This document shows, one piece after another, positions 16,598-24,005 of a stretch of 37,967 nt of DNA (its first letter is position 1; the number at the start of each line of letters is the position of its first letter). Both the position numbers and the translations under genes were made by a program. The stretch is from Frankiales bacterium (GTDB lineage: Bacteria; Actinomycetota; Actinomycetes; Mycobacteriales; Geodermatophilaceae), in assembly GCA_025465155.1 (NCBI GenBank), contig JAODNJ010000394.1:1-37967 (forward strand), read 5' to 3'. Under the pieces are notes generated by a model. It saw only the letters and a program-made list of their open reading frames with translations, did not search any database and was not told the origin of the DNA.

Positions 16598-17596
16598 TCA
16601 GATGCCGGCGACCGGCGCCATCGCGGCTCCGGCCAGCAGGTCGGTCCCGATCCGCTCGGTGAGCTGCTGCCGGCTGCCCAGGAGGGCGTCGAGCGCGGCG
16701 GCGCGGGTGACGAAGCGGTGCATCTCGCTCTCCTGCGTGAGGCCCGTCGCGCCGAGAACCTGGACGGCGGCGCGCATGCACTCGGCCTGCGCCCGGCCGG
16801 CCCGGACCTTGGCCAGCGTGGCGGCCCACCCGGCGTCGGAGCGTTCCGCCACCTGCCAGGCGGCGTCGAGCACGGCCCGTGCCCCGGTGACGGCGACGTG
16901 GGCCTCCGACAGCCGGTGACGGACGGCCTGGAACGAGGCGATCGGCCGGCCGTACTGGACGCGCGCCGAGGTGTGCCGGACGGCCATGGCGAGGGCGGCC
17001 GCGCAGACCCCGAGGATCTCGGCGGACAGCGCCCGCCGGCCGGCCGAGAGCGCGTCCTGCCAGGCCGCGCCGGCGGGGAGTGCACGGGCGTCGGACGGCG
17101 CGTGGACCCCCTCGACGAGCAGCCATCCGGACGCCGGGTCGAACCCGCCGGCCGGGGTCGCCCGCGACGCGACCGGAGCCGACGGCAGGGTCAGCAGCGC
17201 CGCGCCGTCGCCGGTCGCCACCGGCACGACCACCTCGGTGTCCCCGTCGACCGGCGCCAGCAGCAGACCGCGGAGCGGCCCCTCCGCCGCGGACAGCTCC
17301 GCGCCGCCGGAGGGATGCGGGTGGAGGACGGCCCGGGCATGGGCCGCGGGCGGCAACACGGGGGAGAGTGCCGCGAGGACGACGTCGTCGAGCGCGCGGG
17401 ATCCGGCCAGCGCGCGGCCCTGCTCGGTGAACAGCAGGGTCGTCGCCCACGCGGGGTCCGCCGCCAGCACCTCGTCCCAGCCGAGGTCGGCCAGCCGGGC
17501 ACCGAGGTCGTCCGCCGAGGCGGGCGCCGCGAAGAGCCCGCGCAACGAGGCGGTCAGGAGCTCGCCGGTCGCGGTGTCCATCGACCCGGGGCTCAT
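16598..17596 (-). CDS. Acyl-CoA dehydrogenase-like protein, short (332 aa)
   Basis: First gene of the dehydrogenase operon. The frame extends to 17743, but the ATG at 17596 has GAGGAG 6 bp upstream, and the longer form would run through the operator at 17728. The C-terminal half carries the FadE pattern ARVQYGRPIASFQAVRHRLSE and VLGATGLTQESEMHRF, but the N-terminal helical and sheet domains are shortened and Ala-rich, with no clear substrate-pocket motif. It may be a non-catalytic or regulatory subunit of the pair downstream, or a small FadE with its own partner. It ends 13 bp before the next start. Confidence 0.85.
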   Translation of the reverse strand: MSPGSMDTATGELLTASLRGLFAAPASADDLGARLADLGWDEVLAADPAWATTLLFTEQGRALAGSRALDDVVLAALSPVLPPAAHARAVLHPHPSGGAELSAAEGPLRGLLLAPVDGDTEVVVPVATGDGAALLTLPSAPVASRATPAGGFDPASGWLLVEGVHAPSDARALPAGAAWQDALSAGRRALSAEILGVCAAALAMAVRHTSARVQYGRPIASFQAVRHRLSEAHVAVTGARAVLDAAWQVAERSDAGWAATLAKVRAGRAQAECMRAAVQVLGATGLTQESEMHRFVTRAAALDALLGSRQQLTERIGTDLLAGAAMAPVAGI

Positions 17597-17727
17597 GGCG
17601 GACTCCTCGTCGCTGACCGGGCGTCGTCGCCCGGTCGTGGGGTGCGGTCGTGGGGTGCGGTCGTCCGGTGCGGTCGTGGGGGGATCGGCCGCCGGTCGGG
17701 CGAAGCGAAGCTCCATGTCACCGTTGT

Positions 17728-17743
17728 TTGACGGACCTGTCAA
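17728..17743. promoter_or_regulatory. Operator B, TTGACR-N4-YGTCAA inverted repeat
   Basis: TTGACGGACCTGTCAA lies in the 258-bp gap between the divergent dehydrogenase operon (start 17596) and the thiolase operon (start 17855). Its left arm serves as the -35 box of the plus-strand promoter, and its right arm reads TTGACA on the minus strand, so one protein could silence both operons. Confidence 0.75.
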
Positions 17744-17756
17744 GTTCTCCTAGGGT
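17728..17756 (+). promoter_or_regulatory. Promoter of the pseudo-thiolase/thiolase operon
   Basis: TTGACG (17728-17733) and TAGGGT (17751-17756) are exactly 17 bp apart. The -35 box lies inside operator B, so bound repressor would block polymerase. Confidence 0.6.
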
Positions 17757-17854
17757 CGCGCTCACCGCCGGGTGAGCGCCCGGGCGGTGAGCGAGCGACG
17801 GGGCTCGGGCCGGCGTTGCCGGCGGGTCCCGAGCCCTGCCGGTGTGGAGGACCG

Positions 17855-19066
17855 ATGACCACGATCGCCGCGATGGGCACCTATCTGCCGGCCTGGGGAA
17901 CCGACCGGGTCCGCGTGGCGGGGCCCGACGAGGACGCCGTCACCCTCGCGGTCTCCGCCGGCCGGGCGGCGCTGCGTGCGGCCGATCCCGCACTGGTCCG
18001 CCGCGTGGTGCTGGTGACCCGCGACCTCCCGCTGCTCGAGGGCGGCAACGGCGCTGCGGTGCTGGCCGGCCTGGGGCTCGCCCTCGACGTCGCCGTGACC
18101 GAGCAGGTCGGCGGAGCGCCGGCGGTGCTGGACGCCCTGGTGGACGCCGTTCCCGGCACGCTCGTGCTGGCGGCGGACCTGGTACCGGCCGGAGCCGCTG
18201 CCGCACTGGTCGCGGTCGAGGGCGACGCCGGAGTGACGCTGGCCGGACGCGTCGTCCGCAGCCTCCCGGTCCGGGCCCGTGCGCAGGACGGCGTCCTGCA
18301 CGACTACGACGACCCCCGGCTGGTCCGCGACCGCGGCGTCGGCGTCGCGGTCGACGCCCTCGACCTGCCCGCCAAGCCCGACGTCGTCGCCGGGGTGCCG
18401 GCCAGGCAGGCCGCTGCCCTGTGCGCCGGCCGGCCGCCGGCGCTCCCGACGACCGGTGCCGGCTCGGCACTGTTCGCCCTCGCCGCCGTCGCCGGCCTCG
18501 CCCCCCGCAGCCTGGTGTTGGCAGTGGAGCAGGGGTCGGCCACGGCGGTGACCCTGGACGGGGAGCCGGCGGTGGTCCGCGACGAGCCGGACCCGCGGCC
18601 GGAGCCGGCGGCGACCCGCACCCCTGGGCCGGAGATCAGCATCTCGCTGCCGGCCTACGAGCGGGCCTTCGAGCCGAAGCTGCGCTGGGAGGCCGGGCGC
18701 TGCCGCGCGTGCGGCACGCCGGCCTTCCCGCCGCGGCTGCGCTGCCTCGGCTGCGGCTCCGAGGACGGCTGGGACGCCGCGGCGCTGCCGCGCACCGGCG
18801 AGGTCTATTCGGCCGTCACGGTCCACGTCCCTGTCCCCGGACTGCCGACGCCGTACTCCCTGGCGATCGTCGCGCTCGACGGCGTCGGCGTGCGCGCCCT
18901 CGTCAAGGTCACCGGCGCGCCGGCCGGGACCGCCGGCATCGGCGACCGCGGGCGGCTCGTGCTGCGCCGCGTGGCGGTGCGCTCCGGCGTCCCCGACTAC
19001 GGATATGCGTTCCTTCCGGACGCCGCGTGCGTCCCGGAGACCGAGCAGAGGGAGGCCGGCCGGTGA
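17855..19066 (+). CDS. Thiolase-fold / DUF35 zinc-ribbon OB-fold fusion protein
   Basis: 403 residues. Residues 1 to about 250 have a thiolase/HMG-CoA-synthase-like repeat pattern (MGTYLPAWG, RRVVLVTRDLP, TEQVGGAPAVLDAL), but the nucleophile Cys site reads GGAPA (about 86-90), so this domain should be inactive. Residues 270-400 are a DUF35 domain with a zinc ribbon (Cys283, 286, 297, 300) followed by an OB fold. In steroid catabolism a DUF35 domain binds and activates an Ltp2-type thiolase-fold aldolase. The next gene is a thiolase overlapping by 4 bp, so this is probably its obligate partner. The ATG follows GTGGAGG. A related free-standing DUF35 is at 32048. Confidence 0.87.
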   Translation: MTTIAAMGTYLPAWGTDRVRVAGPDEDAVTLAVSAGRAALRAADPALVRRVVLVTRDLPLLEGGNGAAVLAGLGLALDVAVTEQVGGAPAVLDALVDAVPGTLVLAADLVPAGAAAALVAVEGDAGVTLAGRVVRSLPVRARAQDGVLHDYDDPRLVRDRGVGVAVDALDLPAKPDVVAGVPARQAAALCAGRPPALPTTGAGSALFALAAVAGLAPRSLVLAVEQGSATAVTLDGEPAVVRDEPDPRPEPAATRTPGPEISISLPAYERAFEPKLRWEAGRCRACGTPAFPPRLRCLGCGSEDGWDAAALPRTGEVYSAVTVHVPVPGLPTPYSLAIVALDGVGVRALVKVTGAPAGTAGIGDRGRLVLRRVAVRSGVPDYGYAFLPDAACVPETEQREAGR

Positions 19067-20223
19067 GGCGGGTGGCGGTGGTCGGAGCGGGCATGACGGC
19101 GTTCGGCGAGCACTTCGGGCTGGGCATCAAGGAGCTGCTCCCGATGGCGGTCTCGGAGATGGCTGCCTCGGTCGACAAGGGCATGGACCGGGCCGACATC
19201 CAGGCCGCCTGGTTCGGCGAGCTGACCACGACCGACGGCTTCCCGTCCGGGATCCTCGCCGACTCCTGCGGCCTGCTCGACATCCCTGTCACCCGGGTCG
19301 AGAACGCCTGCGCCACGGGCAATGACGCCGTTCGCAATGCCACTTACGCGGTGGGCTCCGGCATGGTCGACGTCGCGCTGGTGGTCGGTGCCGACAAGGT
19401 CCGCGAGTCCTCCGCGCGCGGCACCTTCTGGGAGTGGGCCGGGCTCACCCGCGACATGGCCTGGGACTACCCCCTCGGCCTGGTCGCGCCGGCCAACTTC
19501 GCCCTGCACGTGGCGCGCTACCTGCACGAATCCCCGGCGACCCGGGAGCACATGGCGATGGTCGCGGTGAAGAACCACCGCCACGCCGTCCCCAACCCCA
19601 AGGCGCAGCTGCGGTTCGAGATCACCGTCCAGCAGGTGCTGGACGCGCCGCGGGTCGTGGAGCCCTTCGGGCTCTACGACTGCACCCCCCAGAGCGACGG
19701 CGCGGCGGCCCTGCTGCTCGTGGCCGAGGACGTCGCCGACCGCTACACCGACCGGCCGGTCTGGGTGCGCGGCGTCGGGCTCGGGCTGGACCGCGTGATG
19801 CACCAGCACAAGCAGGACATGACCACGTTCCCGCCCACGGTGAAGGCGTCTCGCGCGGCGTACGCGATGGCGGGCATCGGCCCGGAGGACGTCGACGTCG
19901 CCGAGGTGCACGACTGCTTCACCGGGGTCGAGTTGATCAGCTACGAGGACCTCGGGTTCGCCGAGCGGTTCGGCGCCTACAAGCTCATCGAGGACGGCGT
20001 GACGGCCGTCGGCGGCGCCAGGCCGGTCAACCCCAGCGGAGGGCTGAAGGCCAAGGGCCACCCCCCGGGCGCGACCGGCGTGGCCCAGTGTGTCGAGCTG
20101 TTCGAGCAGCTGCGCGGCGAGGCGGCCAACCAGGTCGACGGCGCCCGCGTGGCCCTGGCGCACAACATCGGCGGCCCCACGGCCGTCTCCGCCGTCACCG
20201 TGCTCTCCTCCGACCGGGGCTGA
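19063..20223 (+). CDS. Thiolase, SCP-x/lipid-transfer type
   Basis: 386 residues. The nucleophile Cys83 sits in ENACATG, HDCF is at 283-286 (the SCP-x-type replacement of NEAF), and GHPPGATG is at 332-339, so the thiolase catalytic set is complete. It should cleave a 3-ketoacyl-CoA or a related substrate. The GTG start overlaps the stop of the DUF35 fusion (GTGA), and GGGAGG lies 7 bp upstream, which implies 1:1 translation of the two. A synthetase starts 2 bp after its stop. It differs from the Ltp2-like protein at 32499, which lacks the His of the last motif. Confidence 0.93.
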   Translation: MRRVAVVGAGMTAFGEHFGLGIKELLPMAVSEMAASVDKGMDRADIQAAWFGELTTTDGFPSGILADSCGLLDIPVTRVENACATGNDAVRNATYAVGSGMVDVALVVGADKVRESSARGTFWEWAGLTRDMAWDYPLGLVAPANFALHVARYLHESPATREHMAMVAVKNHRHAVPNPKAQLRFEITVQQVLDAPRVVEPFGLYDCTPQSDGAAALLLVAEDVADRYTDRPVWVRGVGLGLDRVMHQHKQDMTTFPPTVKASRAAYAMAGIGPEDVDVAEVHDCFTGVELISYEDLGFAERFGAYKLIEDGVTAVGGARPVNPSGGLKAKGHPPGATGVAQCVELFEQLRGEAANQVDGARVALAHNIGGPTAVSAVTVLSSDRG

Positions 20224-20225
20224 TC

Positions 20226-21830
20226 ATGACCACCACCGACCGGCGGGCGGCGGCCCGCTGGCCGTGGCTACTGCGCGCGGCCACGTTCACCGAGTTGGTG
20301 CAGCGGCGGGCCCGCGCGACCCCCGGCGCCCTGTTCCTGGTCGACGAGCAGGGAGTCGAGGTCACCTTCGCCGGTTTCGTGGACCGCGTGGACCGGGTCG
20401 CGACGGCGCTGGCTTCCGAAGGCATCGGCCCCGGCAGCCGGGTGGCCTGGCAGCTGCCCACCCGGATCGGCACCGTGCTGGTGATCGCGGCACTGCGCCG
20501 GCTGGGGGCCGTGCAGGCGCCGATCATCCCGCTGTACCGGGAGCGGGAGGTGCGGGCGGCGCTGGCCACCAGTGGCGCCGAGTTCTTCCTCGTCCCGGGG
20601 ACGTGGCGAGGCTTCGACTTCGCCGAGATGGCCGCGGCCGTCGCGGCGGGCGGCGGCCCCCAGCCGCGCGTGCTGGTCATCGGCCACGAACCCCCCGAGG
20701 CCGCGGAGCCACCCGCGGACGGCGCGCTGCCCCCCGAGCCGGCCGATCCCGACGAGGTCGCCTGGATCTACTTCACCTCCGGTTCGACCGGGGCACCGAA
20801 GGGCGCCCGGCACACCGACAGCACTCTCCTCGCGACCGGCACCGGCTTCGCCGGCAACGGCCGGCTGGGCGCGCGCGGCCCGGAGATGGGCGCCATGGGC
20901 TTCCCCGTGGCCCACGTCGGTGGCATCCAGTACCTGGTGTCGGCGCTGGCCGGAGGCTACGGACTCCTCCTGCTGGAGGCTTTCGTCCCCGATCAGGCGG
21001 TCGCCCTCTTCCGGCAGCACCGGGTGACCACCACCGGTGGAGCGCCGCCGTTCTACAGCGCGCTGGTCGCGGTGGCCCGGGCCACGCCCGGCGAGGAGCC
21101 GCTCCTCCCGGCGCTGCGCACGCTCAAGGGCGGCGGGGCGCCATGCCCGCCGGCGCTCTACCGGCAGGTCCGTGAGGTGCTCGGCGTGCAGCTCGCGCAC
21201 GACTACGGGATGACCGAGGTCCCGATGATCGCCGTCGCCGATCCGCTGGATCCCGACGACGTGCTCGCCGAGACCGACGGCCGGGTGCTGCCGGTCAACC
21301 GGGTCCGCATCGCCGGGCCGGACGGCGCGCCGGTGCCCGACGGTGAGACGGGCGAGATCCAGGTGAGCGGCGGCGGCGTGTGCCACGGCTACACCGACCC
21401 GGCCGAGACGGTCGCGGGCTTCACCGACGACGGGTGGTTCCGGACGGGCGATCTGGGCCGGCTGCGGCCGTCGGGCCACCTCGAGGTCGTCGGCCGGCTG
21501 AAGGACCTGATCATCCGCAAGGGCGAGAACATCGCCCCGCAGGAGATCGAGGAGCTGCTCGCCCAGCACCCGGCGGTCGCCGACGTCGCCGTCCTGGGTC
21601 TCCCGGACGCCGACCGCGGCGAGCGGGTGTGTGCCGTCGTCGTCCCCGCACCCGGGCGTGAGGTGCCGACGCTGGCCGAACTCACCGCCTGGCTGACCGA
21701 TGCCGGCCTCATGGTCCAGAAGCTGCCGGAACAGCTCGAGCTCGTCGACGAGCTGCCGCGGACCGGGCTAGCCAAGGTGGCCAAGAGCGAGCTCCGGCGC
21801 CGCCTCGACGCCGCTCCCCACCGAAGTTGA
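20226..21830 (+). CDS. Acyl-CoA synthetase (AMP-forming)
   Basis: 534 residues. The P-loop FTSGSTGAPKG is at 183-193, followed by HDYGMTEVP, GDLGRLRPSGHLEVVGRLKD, IIRKGENIAPQEIEE and a terminal RTGLAKVAKSEL. The final motif has LAK in place of the usual sGK, so Lys is kept. The ATG is only 2 bp after the thiolase stop, with a weak ribosome site, suggesting translational coupling. The stop codon overlaps operator C, so the synthetase reaches right up to the next promoter. The substrate is unknown. Confidence 0.93.
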   Translation: MTTTDRRAAARWPWLLRAATFTELVQRRARATPGALFLVDEQGVEVTFAGFVDRVDRVATALASEGIGPGSRVAWQLPTRIGTVLVIAALRRLGAVQAPIIPLYREREVRAALATSGAEFFLVPGTWRGFDFAEMAAAVAAGGGPQPRVLVIGHEPPEAAEPPADGALPPEPADPDEVAWIYFTSGSTGAPKGARHTDSTLLATGTGFAGNGRLGARGPEMGAMGFPVAHVGGIQYLVSALAGGYGLLLLEAFVPDQAVALFRQHRVTTTGGAPPFYSALVAVARATPGEEPLLPALRTLKGGGAPCPPALYRQVREVLGVQLAHDYGMTEVPMIAVADPLDPDDVLAETDGRVLPVNRVRIAGPDGAPVPDGETGEIQVSGGGVCHGYTDPAETVAGFTDDGWFRTGDLGRLRPSGHLEVVGRLKDLIIRKGENIAPQEIEELLAQHPAVADVAVLGLPDADRGERVCAVVVPAPGREVPTLAELTAWLTDAGLMVQKLPEQLELVDELPRTGLAKVAKSELRRRLDAAPHRS

Positions 21831-21842
21831 CGCTTTCGTCAG
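21827..21842. promoter_or_regulatory. Operator C, TTGACR-N4-YGTCAA inverted repeat
   Basis: TTGACGCTTTCGTCAG has one mismatch at the last base. It overlaps the synthetase stop codon and lies 60 bp before the amidohydrolase start. Confidence 0.6.
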
Positions 21843-21856
21843 AAGCGGCGTAGCTT
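21827..21856 (+). promoter_or_regulatory. Promoter of the amidohydrolase gene
   Basis: TTGACG (21827-21832) and TAGCTT (21851-21856) are 18 bp apart, with the -35 inside operator C. This gives the gene its own promoter despite sitting behind the thiolase operon. Confidence 0.5.
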
Positions 21857-21901
21857 TCGCCCAGGGCAGCACCCAGGACATCCCCGGAGGGACCGATCCC
21901 C

Positions 21902-23122
21902 GTGACCCAGCAGTTCACCGACGCGCCGATCTTCGACGCCGACCAGCACATGTACGAGACGCCGGACGCGCTCCTGCGCCACCTGCCGGAGCAGTACCGG
22001 CGGGCGGTGCAGTACGTGCAGGTCGGCCGGGCCACCCGGATCGCCATCCTGAGCAAGATCACCGAATACATCCCCAACCCCACGTTCGAGCGAGTCGCCG
22101 CTCCGGGGGCCTACGAGAAGTTCTTCTCCGGCCAGAACTCCGAAGGTCTGACGCTCCGGGAGATGGGCGGCAAGGGGATCGACGCGCTCCCCGCGTTCCG
22201 CAACCCCGAGGACCGCATCGCGGTCATGGACGAGCAGGGGACCGAGGAAGCGCTGGTCTACCCGACCCTGGCCAACCTCGTGGAGCACTCCGCGGCGGAG
22301 GACCCCGAGCTGGTCGTCGCGATGATCCACGCCCTCAACCAGTGGATGCTCGAGACCTGGGGCTACACCCACGCCGACCGCCTCTTCATGACGCCGGTCA
22401 TCACCTGCGCGCTGGTCGACGAGGCGCGCCGCGAACTCGACTACGTGGTGCAGAACGGCGCCCGGGCCGTGCTGATCAAGCCGGCGCCGGTCAAGGGCTG
22501 GAAGGGGTGGCGCTCCCCGGCGCTGCCGGAGTTCGACCCGTTCTGGGCCGACGTGGAGCGGGCCGGCATCCCGGTCGTCCTGCACGCGAGTCAGCCGCCG
22601 CTGGACGAGTACATCAACAAGTGGGAACCGCCGTCGACCAACAACTTCACGGCGATGAGCTCGTTCCGGTGGGTGGCGCTCGGCCACCGAGAGATCGCCG
22701 ACATGATCACCAGCCTGATCTGCCACGGCACCCTGACCCGCTTCCCGAAGCTGCGGATCGCCAGCGTCGAGAACGGCAGCGCGTGGATCCACCCGCTGTT
22801 CCACGACCTCGAGGACACCCACAAGAAGATGCCGCAGGCCTTCGAGGAGCACCCGCTCGACGTGTTCCGCCGGAACATCTGGGTGAGCCCGTTCTGGGAG
22901 GGATCGGTCGCCGACGTCGTCGAGACCGTGGGCTGGGACCGCGTCCTCTTCGGCTCCGACTACCCCCATCCGGAGGGCCTGCCCGAGCCCAAGGGCTTCT
23001 ACAAGTACGCCGAGGGCATGGACGAGAAGCGCACCCGCGACTTCATGGGGGACAACGCCCGCAGGCTGCTGGGCCTGCCGATGCGCAACCCCACCGAGGC
23101 CACGGAGCCCGTGCCGGCCTGA
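21902..23122 (+). CDS. Amidohydrolase family protein (ACMSD-like, amidohydrolase_2)
   Basis: 406 residues with a TIM-barrel metal-dependent hydrolase/decarboxylase pattern. The first metal motif is FDADQH (Asp14, His16), followed by VVLHAS with a barrel His and FGSDYPHPEG with the conserved Asp near the C-terminus. Family members hydrolyse or decarboxylate cyclic acids and often act in aromatic or ring-cleavage pathways. The GTG follows GGAGGG at a somewhat long spacing. It is transcribed from its own operator-controlled promoter and converges with the TetR gene. It could open or decarboxylate a ring product of this pathway; that is inference. Confidence 0.9.
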   Translation: MTQQFTDAPIFDADQHMYETPDALLRHLPEQYRRAVQYVQVGRATRIAILSKITEYIPNPTFERVAAPGAYEKFFSGQNSEGLTLREMGGKGIDALPAFRNPEDRIAVMDEQGTEEALVYPTLANLVEHSAAEDPELVVAMIHALNQWMLETWGYTHADRLFMTPVITCALVDEARRELDYVVQNGARAVLIKPAPVKGWKGWRSPALPEFDPFWADVERAGIPVVLHASQPPLDEYINKWEPPSTNNFTAMSSFRWVALGHREIADMITSLICHGTLTRFPKLRIASVENGSAWIHPLFHDLEDTHKKMPQAFEEHPLDVFRRNIWVSPFWEGSVADVVETVGWDRVLFGSDYPHPEGLPEPKGFYKYAEGMDEKRTRDFMGDNARRLLGLPMRNPTEATEPVPA

Positions 23123-23154
23123 GCGGGAACGCGGTGGGCGCCGGGCGCCGGGCC

Positions 23155-23976
23155 TCAGGTGGTCTCGAGGATGGCCGCGAGGTAGGCGGTCACGGTGTCG
23201 ATCATGTCGTCGTCGTCCACCGGCAGCCGCTGCCCGCGGGACTGGTACCAGGAGCGGTCCAGCAGCGCCTGCGTCGCCAGGCCGAGCGCCTCGGGCGCGT
23301 CGGTGGGGACCTGCTGCCGGCTGCGCAGCGCGACGCCGAGCAGCCAGGCGACGCGCATCTGCAGCCGCCGGCTGGACGCCCGGAACTCTTCATCGGTCGG
23401 CGCGGACTGCGCCGAAGCGAGGATGAAGGCGCCGTGCTGGTCCAGGTGCTGGTAGTACTCGCGCACCCAGCCCTCGACGTCCTCGGTGCTGCAGGGCCGC
23501 GGGAGGTCGTCCCAGTGGCCGACGACCTGCAGCGTGTCGTGGTAGGCGGTCTCGCCCAGCACGGTGAAGACCTCGCGCTTGTCCTTGAAGTACGTGTAGA
23601 AGCCGGCCCGGGAGATCCCGCACGCGTCGGTGATGTTGTTGATCCGCGTTCCGGCGTAGCCGAGGTCGAGGAAGAGCCGCTGGGCCGCGTCCAGGATCGC
23701 CCGGCGGGTACGGGCCGCACGCCGGCCGAGCGCCCCCGCGGAGTCGTCGCCGTCGGGGGTCTCGCGGCCGGGCAGGCCGGCGGGCTCGATCGTCCCGGTG
23801 GCGAGCCCCGGTGTCTCGTCGATGGGGTTCCCCCGCTGCGGTCTGGATCCGGATCGGTGCTGTCGCGCCCACTGTACCGAGCGGCAGGCATTTCTGACGG
23901 ATACGTCAGCCCGACGGGTGAGCACCCACCGCGTGCCCCCACGCCTGTCCTGGTCGCGGCGGAACGTGGAGATCAC
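23155..23976 (-). CDS. TetR-family regulator, candidate master regulator of the cluster
   Basis: The TetR helix-turn-helix (RAILDAAQRLF to ITDACGISRAGFYTYFKDK) begins about 85 residues into the longest frame, an unusually long N-terminal arm. Start choice is uncertain: in-frame GTGs are at 23976 and 23925, and no ATG, GTG or TTG occurs between operator D (23894-23909) and the HTH. The true protein may therefore begin at a rare codon, or the operator may lie within the coding region. The C-terminal domain is helical, as in acyl-CoA-responsive TetR repressors. Its own operator copy and central position make it the best candidate to bind all the TTGACR-N4-YGTCAA sites. Confidence 0.88.
   Translation of the reverse strand: MISTFRRDQDRRGGTRWVLTRRADVSVRNACRSVQWARQHRSGSRPQRGNPIDETPGLATGTIEPAGLPGRETPDGDDSAGALGRRAARTRRAILDAAQRLFLDLGYAGTRINNITDACGISRAGFYTYFKDKREVFTVLGETAYHDTLQVVGHWDDLPRPCSTEDVEGWVREYYQHLDQHGAFILASAQSAPTDEEFRASSRRLQMRVAWLLGVALRSRQQVPTDAPEALGLATQALLDRSWYQSRGQRLPVDDDDMIDTVTAYLAAILETT
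23894..23909. promoter_or_regulatory. Operator D, inverted repeat beside the TetR gene
   Basis: CTGACGGATACGTCAG has perfect 5-bp arms and one change per arm from the consensus (C for T, G for A), so symmetry is kept. It lies about 97 bp before the divergent synthetase start (24006) and inside the longest frame of the TetR gene. It is consistent with autoregulation. Confidence 0.6.
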
Positions 23977-24005
23977 GTTCTCGTCGATCAGGGGAGGAGG
24001 GCGGT

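Noticed and set aside
17842-19062. Upstream extension of the thiolase frame through the DUF35 fusion gene
   Set aside because: The extension is Arg/Gly-rich shadow; the GTG at 19063 with GGGAGG is the natural start.
23137-23149. Two GGCGCC units between converging genes as a terminator
   Set aside because: The spacing allows only a 4-bp stem; too weak to call in GC-rich DNA.
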